Part shown: positions 45,001-61,288 of the stretch, in pieces
Layout of the letters: each line of letters starts with the position of its first letter
How positions within the stretch are numbered: position 1 is the first letter of the stretch
Assembly: GCA_949358305.1 (NCBI GenBank)
Contig: OX442315.1
Span: forward strand, 25,384,427 to 25,448,426
Direction of reading: 5' to 3'
Source of the DNA: Strigamia acuminata
Taxonomy: Eukaryota > Arthropoda > Chilopoda > Geophilomorpha > Linotaeniidae
Length of the DNA: 64,000 nucleotides
Translations under genes and position numbers: made by a program
The notes under the pieces: model-generated
Databases searched by the model: none
Told to the model about the DNA's origin: nothing
What the model saw: the letters and a program-made list of their open reading frames with translations, nothing else

Positions 45001-46020
45001 GAAAAAAAGAAAAGGGCAAGCTGAGATTTAGGCAAAGCTAAATTTAGAAACTTGTAATACACAATCCATGGTGTGGAGCCGAGCAAGTGAAAGAAAGAAA
45101 GAAAGCAAGACGAAAAAGGCCCCGATCGAGAATAACTAACAACCAAAATTGTCAAAAAATAAAAATTAGCACGAAAAAAACATAATGACGTATTTACAAG
45201 AACACTAAACATTTGAAATTGTTCTCCCCCAAACACACAGAGCTAAAATAAGAAAGGGCAGTCGAGTAGGAGGTTTCAATGGCGGCAATTTTTTTTTGTG
45301 AAAAGACACAGCAAGCCAAACTAACACCGAAAATAGACTGACCCGAAGGCGAATGACAAGTCATCAAAAAGTAACATTTACTGCCCTACAAAGGAGAAAA
45401 GGGGCGAAAAATGAGATGTGCTTCTCCTCAACTCACCTTTTTTTCCATCGTACTTTTGATGACTCTATTTATACTGCTACATAAACATTGACACGTGCTT
45501 CAATTTCTAATTCTCTTTTTCTCATTTTAATTAGTTAATTGTCCTCGGATTAAATCTTAAAGCGAAATGACGCATCAAGCAAAATTTCATCACTGATCGA
45601 CATTTTCAAATTTCCAATTCCTAATCGACTAAAAGCCATCGGATTTATCAAATTGGTTAATCAAATTAACCCGACATTAAAGCGCCGAAACGAATGCGCA
45701 AACAAAGCGCGTAGTTAGACGAATAACTACATTAACCGGTATATCTACTTTTTTAAAAAGATAAAAAAATATATATATATTATAATTCAAAAATAACACT
45801 CACCTCCACCGTTTTGTTGACAAAGATAAGGAAACCTCCACACATTGCCAAGTCCAACTCCGTACGAAATAACGGACATAATAAACTGGATTTTGTTATC
45901 CCATGCCGCGCGCTCTTCTTTAACCGGCACATGGATCTGAATGGCTCCGTTTTCATCGCCGGAGAGCGGATTCATTTCTACAACACTTTGTCCGTTTTCT
46001 AAGGAAGTTTTTCTCGACAT
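36077..46020 (-). CDS. SLC6A15/SLC6A17-like neutral amino-acid transporter (NTT4/B0AT2 group)
   Basis: Na+-coupled transporter with 12 TM segments; relatives carry proline and branched-chain amino acids in neurons or synaptic vesicles. Ten exons join in frame to 670 aa: 45804-46020, 40873-41153, 40632-40808, 38693-38803, 37478-37719, 37263-37416, 36999-37200, 36777-36936, 36539-36701, 36077-36382. TM1 reads [20 protein letters not shown]. The loop after TM3 has the subfamily signature [16 protein letters not shown] with [10 protein letters not shown]. Further motifs are [45 protein letters not shown] and [12 protein letters not shown]. The C-terminal tail is acidic. The start at 46020 ([10 protein letters not shown]) is the first ATG of the frame. 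Vesicular or plasma-membrane location cannot be told from sequence. Confidence 0.92.
41154..45803 (-). other. 4.65-kb first coding intron of the SLC6A15/17-like gene
   Basis: By far the longest intron in the window. It is AT-rich, with a CAA-type microsatellite near 41985-42008 and many A/T runs. No coding exon, RNA gene or transposon end was recognised on either strand. With the neighbouring introns at 37720-38692 and 38804-40631 it makes this gene very different from the rest, and cis-regulatory elements are likely but not visible to me. Confidence 0.6.
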
Positions 46021-47617
46021 TATTAACTCTGAGTTTTCCACGTGGCAATAAGATAAAACGACGATAGGTTACCGCCTTTTTCATTCATGAAATTGATTCC
46101 ACTACACTAGCCGAACCACCTGGATTTGTGCCCTGCGAAAGCAGTCCTAGGAATTCCTTTGGATGTGGCGTGAGATGGTCGGGGAATCTTGTGAGTTTGA
46201 GTATTGCCAAGAGATTTGGATGGGGCGCCGAGTGTTATAGTGTAGAAGCTGTGCGGGATTCAGAGGGACTGCAACGATCGATTCCCGGTCCGCCTTCTTT
46301 ACCTAGGAATGGACTGCTCCGTGGGGTAGAGAGAGAGAGCAAATTGTCTACTCGCTGCAACACACAAGCGGGAATTTTATGACCATTAGACCACTAGATT
46401 TTTAAGCAAATGGCAAAATAGATGATAGGACTCTAGGATAAATTCTTAATTCTCGTCCAATACTGAGTAAGTAGGTTGGAAAGGGGGAAAATGATGCAAT
46501 TTTTTTTTCCAATGTGCGAGAATCGGGTTTTACTAGATAATATTAATTTTTATTAATTATAAAATATTAAAAAACGAGTTGGAGTTGAAATAAAGTTTGA
46601 ATAAAAGTATAGCCGAGTGTTTATTTATTGTATACAATGAAATAACGCAATATTTTTAACTATTTTTAAACATGGAATGGGGATAGTAAGCCCTTGAAAC
46701 ACGAGTAAACCTGCGTAAATGTGTTACAAATTACATGCAGATTGCCAGACAGGTGACCTCAAGTCTCGCCCAACGGAACACGACTCCCGTATAATTTAAA
46801 CCCGGCTACCTGTTGAATCGGACGATTGTTTAAGTGCTGATTACATGAAACGCAATATTTTTTACAGTGGAGTGTGACAGTAATTTGTGTGCGCCAGATG
46901 TCGGCGCGGCCATGTGGGCGAGATTGTATCGGTCACAGTAGAATTAGTTTAGTTGTGTAATCGGGACTTGAAATTAAGTCTTTGATGAATTTTCATCCAA
47001 GGTTAAGATTTTGAAATATTTGTCATTTTTATTTTTGGTTGCAAAATTGAGTACATATTTCATAATACTGTCGGAAGGGGGAGGTAGTGTACTCACAAAA
47101 AAAACTGAATTTGATTTTTACGCTAAGAAAAGGTCCGATATTTGTTTCGTTCCTGGTACATAGTTTTGCAATAATTTTGAACGCCATTAAAAAGTACTTT
47201 ATTTCAACAGCAATTATAATGTTTGCAAAGATCAATAAAACGGAAACATAAAAGTTTCCAACCTGATCCTTTGTTGAAAAGAGGACAAAAATAATTGGAA
47301 TTAAGACGAAAGAAAAAATATTTTTTCTCAGTTTTTATTGTAGAAAAATTAGTCTTTGTAATTACTATTAGTTACGGTACTTAGGAATGTAAAATAAAAT
47401 ATATTTGAAATCGCAGCGTTATTGTCTTCATTTGTAGTTTGAAAATCTGCCGTCAGTTGTCGCCAATCTTCTATAAACCTTCCACAACGTTCAGCGTGCG
47501 TCCGTCGGCTTTGTCCGCGGCCAATTTTGTCGCAAAAATTTAGGATTATTCTTAAATTTTTGTAACGTACTGTGAAATAATTTGTTTTAGATTTTGCCCG
47601 CCATCAAGTCAACTACA
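46021..47617. other. Divergent intergenic, SLC6A15/17-like and SNRPB promoters
   Basis: 1.6 kb between divergent start codons. The part near 46.1-46.4 kb is less AT-rich than its surroundings and may be a non-coding first exon of the transporter. The short + strand frame there (46128-46382) resembles nothing. The last 150 bp before 47618 are CG-containing and are probably the SNRPB promoter and leader. Confidence 0.5.
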
Positions 47618-48765
47618 ATGGTAATTTTTCACTTTCTACTATGTTTTTACCGCTTAAAATAACTTATAAACCAACTAAGCCTAACGGAAAAAAGCCGGCA
47701 AATTGGACATCCAAATTAACAAAATTTTTAAAATTTTCAATTTCAGACGGTGGGAAAGAATAACAAGATGCTCCAGCATCTCAACTACAGAATGAGGGTC
47801 ATATTGCAAGATAGCAGGACCTTCATCGGAACTTTTAAAGGTATAACAACTTTTGAAAACCCAGATTAACTGTCAGACAAGTAAATTATAACCCAAACCA
47901 ACACTTATCGTTTCAGCCTTTGACAAGCACATGAATTTGATTCTGGGCGATTGTGAAGAATTCAGAAAGATAAAACCGAAGAACAGCAAACAGCCAGAAC
48001 GAGAAGAAAAAAGAGTTTTAGGTCTGGTTTTATTACGAGGAGAAAACATTGTTTCGATGACAGTTGAAGGACCACCACCTGCTGAAGTAACAACTAAATA
48101 CATTTTTGCAACAATTCCACCCGATATTAATACAAATTCAAACTTGTAGGAAGGAATTCCTCGCGTTCCTATTCCAGGAGCTGCGCCTGGCCCGGGTATC
48201 GGCAGAGCTGCTGGACGTGGTGTCCCGATGGCACCAGTTGGCGTAGCACCAGCAGGTTGATTTTTAAAGTTAATTTTAAAAACAAACAAACCATTTTTCA
48301 ACATTTATTCTGCTTTTTCTAGGTTTGCAAGGACCAGTACGTGGAGTGGGTGGGCCATCAGCCCAAGTGATGGCTCCACAAGGTCGTGCGATGGCACCTC
48401 CGCCGCCTCTACGTCCTGGGATGCCACCAGGGACAACTCCTCCAAGAATGGGAGCTCCTCCACCGGGTGCTCCACCCGCTATGGGAGCGAGACCACCGGG
48501 TATGATGGGACCACCGCCAGGAATGATGGGTATACAATTGGATGGAGTGATTGATTATTTGTAAAAATTAATTTTTGATTTTGTAATTTAAGGAATGGCG
48601 CCTCAAATGGGACGTGGCATGCAGCCACCTATGGGTTCACAGCCAAATTCGATTCGTGGGGCTCCACCGTCTGGTATGTAATGTTTAAAATGGGTGAGAA
48701 TAGTTTGTTTAATTAATTTACTTTTAGGACCTCCACCGGGAATGCGTCCACCTCCAAGATCTTGA
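47618..48765 (+). CDS. SNRPB: Small nuclear ribonucleoprotein-associated protein B (SmB)
   Basis: Core Sm protein of the spliceosomal snRNPs; it sits in the heptameric ring on the U snRNA Sm site. Exons 47618-47620, 47747-47840, 47917-48086, 48150-48255, 48323-48529, 48593-48673 and 48728-48765 give 232 aa, close to the human 231/240. The Sm1 and Sm2 motifs span about residues 3-85 ([54 protein letters not shown]). A long Gly/Pro/Met-rich tail follows with GAPPPGAPP-type and [11 protein letters not shown] repeats, the typical SmB/N tail. The first exon contributes only the ATG. AATAAA at 48880-48885 is the likely polyadenylation signal. Confidence 0.98.
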
Positions 48766-49427
48766 ACCCATAGAAATTGAAAGGACCATTTTTCTGCGTT
48801 CATACAGTGAATTCAAACAACCATTTTTTCTTATGTCCTATGGTCATAAAGTTTTTATTTTTGTGTTTTCTTTAATAACAATAAAATGTTTTAATAACTT
48901 ACAAAGTGCTTTATAGTTTTGTTATCACATTATTGAATGAATTAATGAGAACTTGTTGATATGCAAATGAATATTAGGGCATCAGTTGTCCTGAGTTTGC
49001 GGAGATTTCAGATAGAAATCGAACTACGGTATCTTCCGTGTAAAGTTACAATAAATTGTAATTTAAAAAAATTTATAAATGCAGTGTTTTCTAAAAATTT
49101 ATAATTTATTTAAAAACAAAAAAAAATGCGAAGGTTTTAAGTTCCATTTAATTGGGGAGTAAATCATTTCCAATTTCTCCGCTTGATGACCGATAGTTAG
49201 ATCTAATAATCATCATTTCAATAAATAATAAAATCCTTTTTCAAATTCTTTCACACAATCGTTTCGTAGAGGCAACAAAATCTTTAAAATTTCTTTTTGC
49301 TTTCTTTTTTGTAAAAAAATAACTTGCTCTAGCTCTCTTTAGCATGGCCGCACTTCCTTTCACATCTATGTACACTATATATTTAGGAATGACACAGTTA
49401 CAAAGAAAAAAAAGAATAAAGCGCTGA
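48766..49427. other. Convergent 3' region between SNRPB and SPCA
   Basis: About 660 bp of AT-rich 3' UTR and spacer between converging genes. No coding signal was seen. Confidence 0.55.
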
Positions 49428-55602
<6,175 letters not shown>

Positions 55603-56265
55603 AGTCTCGGTAAAAATTCATTTGAACAGCGCCGACATTGAATATCACTCAAAATATTTCAGTCAATCCGGAAGTGAGAAAACGTGAAATCGAAGCACGC
55701 GCACTAAGCTTCCGTAAAACGTGAATGTGGATGTTATTAAAAACTTCCAACAAAAGCTTATTCTAACAAGAAAATAAATTCAATTTATAGTTAATGGAAC
55801 AAACTCGAGTTGAATTTTCTGTAAACAAGGTTAAAATAAAACAATAATGAGAAATCTAATCTGCCGTCTAGAGAGTGAAAGCTTAACTACGTAGTGTCTA
55901 TTTTTAGCGTCACTAGGTTGTTCTTACCTGAGAGCGCCTGACAGGGGTATGTGGATACGCCATTAGCCAATCACGGAGCGAGTTGACTAAAACGTCATCA
56001 CTCTGACGGCAGGCCGCGCACGCCACACAACAGCGATAAAATAAACATTGAATTGAGTAATAAATAAAGAAATGAATAATTATAAATTTTTTGAGAGGCT
56101 AAAAATGAGAAAGGAGGATCTAATGGAGATGTTCAAGGTTCGGTTTCATGTTTTTAATCGATTTTTAATTGAATTTTAATTGAACTATAATTTTATTTAT
56201 TATCTCATTTCATTTCATTTCATTAACTTTCTTTTATTTATTTCTATTTTTTTTCTACATAAGTA
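55603..56265. promoter_or_regulatory. Divergent SPCA / ZIP promoter region
   Basis: 663 bp between divergent starts. A CG-rich stretch at 55925-56035 is the best candidate for the promoters. A small open frame (MNNYKFFERLKMRKED..., ATG at 56072) is followed by a possible GT..AG intron (56138-56263) into the ZIP start codon. No TATA box was recognised. Confidence 0.45.
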
Positions 56266-57723
56266 ATGGAATTGATTTTCGTGAAAGGAATATCTCTATG
56301 CATCGTGATGGTCGTTTCTTTGATGTTAGGCCTGATGCTCTTACAAATCGCCTCCGCAGCTCAAAGAACTTTAAACGCGGAGCGCCGTCGTCGGTGCAAA
56401 AGGTGTATCAGTTTTCTCGGCTGTTTCGGCGGTGGCGTCTTCTTGGCGGCCAGTCTTCTCGACCTGCTTCCCGACGTCCGGGAAAGTTTCGAGACCGTCA
56501 AGCGGGAATTGAACTTTCACACAGATTTCCCCGTGGTCGAGTTGGTCGTTTCTGTCGGCTTTTTTATCGTGTTCATCATCGAGCAAGTTCTGCTGGCGTA
56601 CAAAGAGAACAGCGCGCACGTGTGCAGAGCCAGCGAACACGAGCGCCTCATCCACGATGACGGTCACGGCCCCGGCCCCGGCCCCGTTCCCGGCCCCCGT
56701 CCGATTTCTTACAATTCCATCGACGACGGCTCGTTCGCCGCTCCCGCTCCCTCTCCGTCAGCTTTTACCTCTCCCGTTTCCGTCAACGACGAGGACAAGT
56801 CGCACGACCATTCGACGTTGATGGTTTCGCTGCACCAGGATCCGAGTTCGCACTCGACGCTGCGAACGATGATTCTGCATTCGATCTTCGAAGGCCTCGC
56901 CATCGGTCTGCAGTTGATCGCGGGTCATATCACGCAGCTGCTGATGGTCGTGAGCATCCACAAGTTAAGTCTTTACATGTTCGAAGTATATCAAAGTAAA
57001 TAAATCTTGGACAACAAATCCTTCGTCACCACAATCTGTTTCTCCACGTACAAAATCTCCTCATCTCCGGCCAAAAAAAGTTCACCACCGCCCGCGAACT
57101 GTCATCCAATTCGTCCCGGCCAGTTTAAAATTCAAATAAATATTCAGCAAAGGATTTTTCTCGAAAATTTTCGTCGCTTCGTCCTCAAATCCGCTCATTT
57201 TTGGCATTTTTGGCATTTTTTCGTCGATTTATGCCGTTTTTCGCCTATTTTGGTGCGGTTTTTCGTGCGAACGATGATTCTGCTCACCGATTTGTCGGTG
57301 CATTCGATCTTTGAAGGCCTCGCTATCGGTCTGCAGTTGATCGCGGGTCATCTCACGCAGCTGCTGATAGCCGTGAGCATCCACAAGGGAATCATCGCGT
57401 TGAGTTTGGGCGTGAATTTGACGCAAAGTCGCTTGAAATATAAACTCAAGATTTTGCTCGTTGTCGCCTTCTCGTGCGCATCACCCATCGGAATCGGAAT
57501 CGGAATCGGCATGGGAATTAACTCTTATTCACATTCCACCACCTTGATGAACGCCATTTTACAGGGTTTTGCATGCGGCACTTTTCTCTACGTCACTTTC
57601 TTCGAAGTTATTCCACACGAACTCAATCAAAAGCAGGACAGACTGGTGAAACTCTTGTCTATTTCTCCATGTGTTGATGCAGCTGGCAACAGCACAGCCA
57701 GAATGATTCACTATGTCTCCTAG
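56266..57723 (+). CDS. ZIP-family zinc transporter (SLC39A1/2/3 group), gene model uncertain
   Basis: Family members import Zn2+ into the cytosol. An uninterrupted 245-codon frame (56266-57003) gives TM1-TM3 (IVMVVSLMLGLMLLQIA, FLGCFGGGVFLAASLLDLLP, ELVVSVGFFIVFIIEQVLL), a Gly/Pro and His-containing loop, and TM4 HSIFEGLAIGLQ with the metal-binding H and E. It then ends nine codons after IHK. A second frame (to 57723) repeats the TM4 block and continues into TM5-TM7: KGIIALSLGVNL, SPIGIGIGIGMG, LQGFACGTFLYVTFFEVIP. Its ending (SPCVDAAGNSTARM...) lacks the hydrophobic TM8. So 5' and 3' halves exist, but no GT..AG splice that I can find joins them in frame. A duplication that broke the gene, an undetected splice or an assembly error are all possible. 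Base composition is GC-rich, unlike its neighbours. Confidence 0.7.
56861..57387 (+). repeat. Direct repeat of the ZIP TM4 segment
   Basis: The 104-bp block at 56861-56964 recurs at 57266-57387 with only a few substitutions, several silent, plus one in-frame 18-bp insertion (57285-57302, encoding LTDLSV or equivalent). Both copies encode RTMIL...HSIFEGLAIGLQ and end at VSIHK. The 300-bp spacer between them is AT-richer and not ZIP-like. Confidence 0.9.
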
Positions 57724-57780
57724 AAAATATGTAATTATATGTAGGTAATATAAATATGTAATTAAAATCAGTATACAAAC

Positions 57781-57811
<31 letters not shown>

Positions 57812-58454
57812 TATTATAATTTACTTATTTACAGTACTTATTCCATTTTTTATTTTTCATTACCTTTATTTCCATACAGAAAAATAATTTAGGAAAATTT
57901 GTTTTGTTTACTTACCAAATGTGATTGATTTTCCTCAAAACTTCTTTCCTATTGCATCCAATGATCCCAGGATATCTGATTACAAATAATCAGACAATTA
58001 GTTGTTATAAATACAAACTTCAAATTTATTTAGTCATTTTTTATTTACATTTTTTGTTTACTTACCAAATGTGATTGATTGATGTTCCTCAGATATCCCA
58101 GGATATCTTATTATAAGTAATCAGACTATAAGCTGTTATAAATACATTCATTATTATAATATTATTATAAATACAAATACAAAACACTGAAAACTTACAC
58201 AAGTGCACCGATTGTTTTACCGCTACCGCTCAAGGTAACTAGCTAGCTTGTTCGCGCCTTTATCGCGTCAGAGTTCTGACGTCATGTGCGCATAATGGCA
58301 AAACTGGATTTTCGACGCGCAACGCCTATCCGTCTTACCTTATATATTCTAGTTACCTTGAGCGCCTGAGAGTGAAATTTGATTAAAATGAACGTGTCAT
58401 CAGGCTTCGATAACTTCATATATATTGTCTGTTTACTATATCAATGACAAAAAC
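57724..58454. other. Intergenic ZIP to NHE8, with microsatellite and tandem repeat
   Basis: Contains a TTA/ATT microsatellite (about 57781-57811), a degenerate tandem duplication (57903-58153, listed separately) and, nearest to the exchanger, a CG-containing stretch (58225-58330) that is the likely NHE8 promoter. No gene was recognised. Confidence 0.55.
57903..58153. repeat. Two-copy degenerate tandem repeat
   Basis: The 28-bp block at 57903-57930 (core cttaccaaatgtgattgatt) recurs at 58053-58080. A second block (tcccaggatatct ... taatcagac ... gttataaataca) recurs at 57965-58015 and 58096-58146. The offsets are 150 and 131 bp, so the second copy has lost about 19 bp. No coding potential. 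Confidence 0.75.
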
Positions 58455-60948
58455 ATGTGTTCGCTTCTTAACACCGTGATTTTAAATACTTTGTATATTT
58501 GTTCTATTTCTGTTGTTGGCGAATGTCAAATAACATCATGGCCTATTTCAGATATTAATGCGACCACAGATGCAACATCAAACAGGTAACGACACAACTT
58601 AACTTACCGGATGAGAAGTTGATAATCATTATACGGTAATTCTAGAAATGAGACACTTGCTTCTACTACCGAAGTACCAACAACACAACATGATCCAGTA
58701 TTACCTCAAAAAGGAGAAGCTGAAGAAGAAAAACATAGTAGTATGACCATATTTTTTGTTCTTATGGTTTTAGGTAAACAAGACATTAAATTATTAATTT
58801 TATTTATATTACTAATACTATTTATATATTGTTTAGCACTTTGTATATTATTAATCCATCTTGTGATACAGAAGAAGCTGCGATTCTTACCTGAGAGTGT
58901 AGCAGTTGTTTCATTGGGTGCTTTTATTGGTCTGTTATTACAGTTAATGTCTAGTCAAAATGTCGGCAATTGGCAGGTGATGAAAGTGATAATTATATTG
59001 CTAGAATTATGGATTTAAATTCTTTCTTTCTTTTTTTTCAGAAAGAAGAAACATTCCCACCGACAACATTTTTTCTTGTATTGCTACCACCGATTATATT
59101 TGAATCCGGATATAATTTGCATAAGGTTAAACTGAAAATATGTAAATGAATTTTTAATCGACTTTTTTTAAATTTATTTCTCAGGGTAATTTTTTTCAAA
59201 ACATAGGATCCATTACAGTTTTTGCAGTTTTTGGAACTTGTGTTTCTGCGTTTGTGATAGGTGGTGGCGTGTATTTATTGGGCGTTGTAAGTTTAATAAC
59301 TAGTCATTAAAGGGGACAAATATTGATATCTTTTTCTCAAATATTTTATTTAGGCTGACGTAGCTTACAAACTAAGTTTCACCGAAAGTTTTGCGTTCGG
59401 AGCTTTAATTTCAGCCGTTGATCCTGTTGCTACGTTGGCTATTTTTACGGCACTCGATGTCGATCCTGTTTTATACATGTTGGCTTTTGGAGAAAGTGTT
59501 CTAAATGATGCAGTCGCGATTGTCTTAACCAAGTAAACAAATGCGATCAATACACAGGCGTATATATGTGTGTATATATTTTTATCTCAGTCGTAATGAG
59601 TTTTGGTTTTAGTACCGTTATAGAAATATCAAAACCTGGGTTTGCCAGCATTTCGTCGTCTCAAGCACTGATACATGGAATTGGGCGATTTTGTCTCATG
59701 TTTTTCGCTTCAGCTGGAATTGGTGTCATTTTTGCTTTAATGAGTGCTTTGGTAATTTACATCTGTTAATGCGAACAACATTTCTTGACATTTTCTATCT
59801 CAATTTAAAGCTTCTGAAGCATGTGGATTTACGGAAAAACCCTTCGTTAGAACTGGGAATGATTTTTGTGTTTTCTTACGCTCCTTACGGATTAGCTGAA
59901 GGATTACATCTATCTGGTAATAACTTAGGAATAATTTTTCGAAGTATTTTCATCTAATATTGTTTGTTTAGGAATTATGGCTATTTTGCTTTGTGGAATT
60001 GTCATGTCACATTATACTCATTTTAACTTATCACCAATAACCCAACTTACCGTTCAGCAAACCTTTCGAACGATGTCGTTTATTGCAGAAACTTGTGTTT
60101 TTGCTTATCTTGGAATGGCAATATTCAGTTTTAAACACATGTTTAAACCGTCTCTCGTTATCTGGAGCGTGGTATGCGCTTTTACTTAATTTTACTTAAC
60201 TTTATTTAATGAATTAATTTTTATTTAGGTACTTTGCTTATTAGGACGTGCATTGAACATTTATCCTTTAGCGATTTTATTAAATTATTTCCGAGAGCAC
60301 AAAATCACCAAAAAAATGATGTCAATAATGTGGTTTAGTGGTAAAGACAATGTGCCAACTTCACAAAGCTTCAATTAAATTGTATATTTGTTATTAATAG
60401 GTTTACGTGGTGCTATTGCATATGCTATTGCGTTGCATTTGGAATTCGAGGACGAGACTCGTCACGTTCTTGTTACAACAACGTTGTTTACCGTGTTATT
60501 TTCTATTGTCATTTTTGGAGGTTCGACTATATTTTTACTAAAGTTATTAAAAGTAGATCAAGTTAGTTCTAAACGTCGACGGCGAATTCACGATAAGGAA
60601 ATTTCGCTTAGTAAAACTAAGGAAATGGTGAGTTGTAATAAATTTTAAAATTTTGCGAATTTTCAAGGAGGAATTTGAATTTAGGGTCACGCTGTTGACA
60701 CGGAACACTTGTCGGAGTTAACGGAAGAAGAATATGAAGTTAACTTTATGAAATCAAATCTGAAGGGTTTCGTTAAATATGATGCCAAATATTTTATTCC
60801 CTTTTTCACGCGTCGTTTTACGCAAGAAGAACTGAGAGAAGGGAAATCCCAAATGAGTGATTTGACCAATCAGTGGTACCAAGCCATTCGAGTATCTCCG
60901 TCCGAATCGGATGGGGAAGTTGAACTTGTTCAGAATTTTCAAAGTTAA
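58455..60948 (+). CDS. SLC9A8: Sodium/hydrogen exchanger NHE8
   Basis: Electroneutral Na+/H+ exchanger of Golgi, endosomal and some apical membranes; it sets luminal pH. Twelve exons (58455-58585, 58646-58773, 58837-58976, 59042-59125, 59185-59286, 59354-59532, 59613-59751, 59811-59916, 59972-60171, 60229-60340, 60401-60627, 60685-60948) give 603 aa (human NHE8 581). A signal-like N-terminus is followed by [69 protein letters not shown], the catalytic pair in [51 protein letters not shown] and [15 protein letters not shown]. The NHE8-specific tail is [41 protein letters not shown]. Start ATG at 58455 is the first of the frame, in front of the signal-like segment. Confidence 0.97.
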
Positions 60949-60993
60949 TATTTGAAATTGCTCAAGAGGATAGCAGATTTTTTTTCTTTTTGC

Positions 60994-61030
<37 letters not shown>

Positions 61031-61288
61031 TAGAGTTTAAAAAACTGTTGTATTAATTCAAAAGTTTATGATTTTGGGTGCAATTAAATATGAGTTATTC
61101 GTTTAAATTGTTATTTTGTAAAAAAAAAAAAAAAAAAAAAAAAATTATTGAAATAATTATTTATTACCATACATTATCGTTTCTTATTCTGTAAAAAGGC
61201 AAATTTGTGACACGTAAGCGTTCCATGATTCAATTCGAAATTCAAGCAAAATAAAATTGGTTACATATGAAAATATAACGGACTACCA
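60949..61288. other. Convergent NHE8 / HOIP 3' region
   Basis: 340 bp between converging stops. It contains an ATT microsatellite (about 60999-61031) and a run of A at about 61118-61143. No gene. Confidence 0.6.

Noticed and set aside
46021-46041. Upstream start for the SLC6A15/17-like protein
   Set aside because: The apparent start at 46041 is GTG; the ATG at 46020 is the first proper initiator.
46128-46382. 84-codon + strand open frame upstream of the SLC6A15/17-like start
   Set aside because: No recognisable family, no exon partners, and it lies in the probable promoter or leader of the - strand gene.
57007-57265. N-terminal part of the second ZIP open frame as coding sequence
   Set aside because: It contains simple repeats (tttttggcattt), no ZIP similarity and AT-rich composition; it is more likely spacer that happens to stay open.
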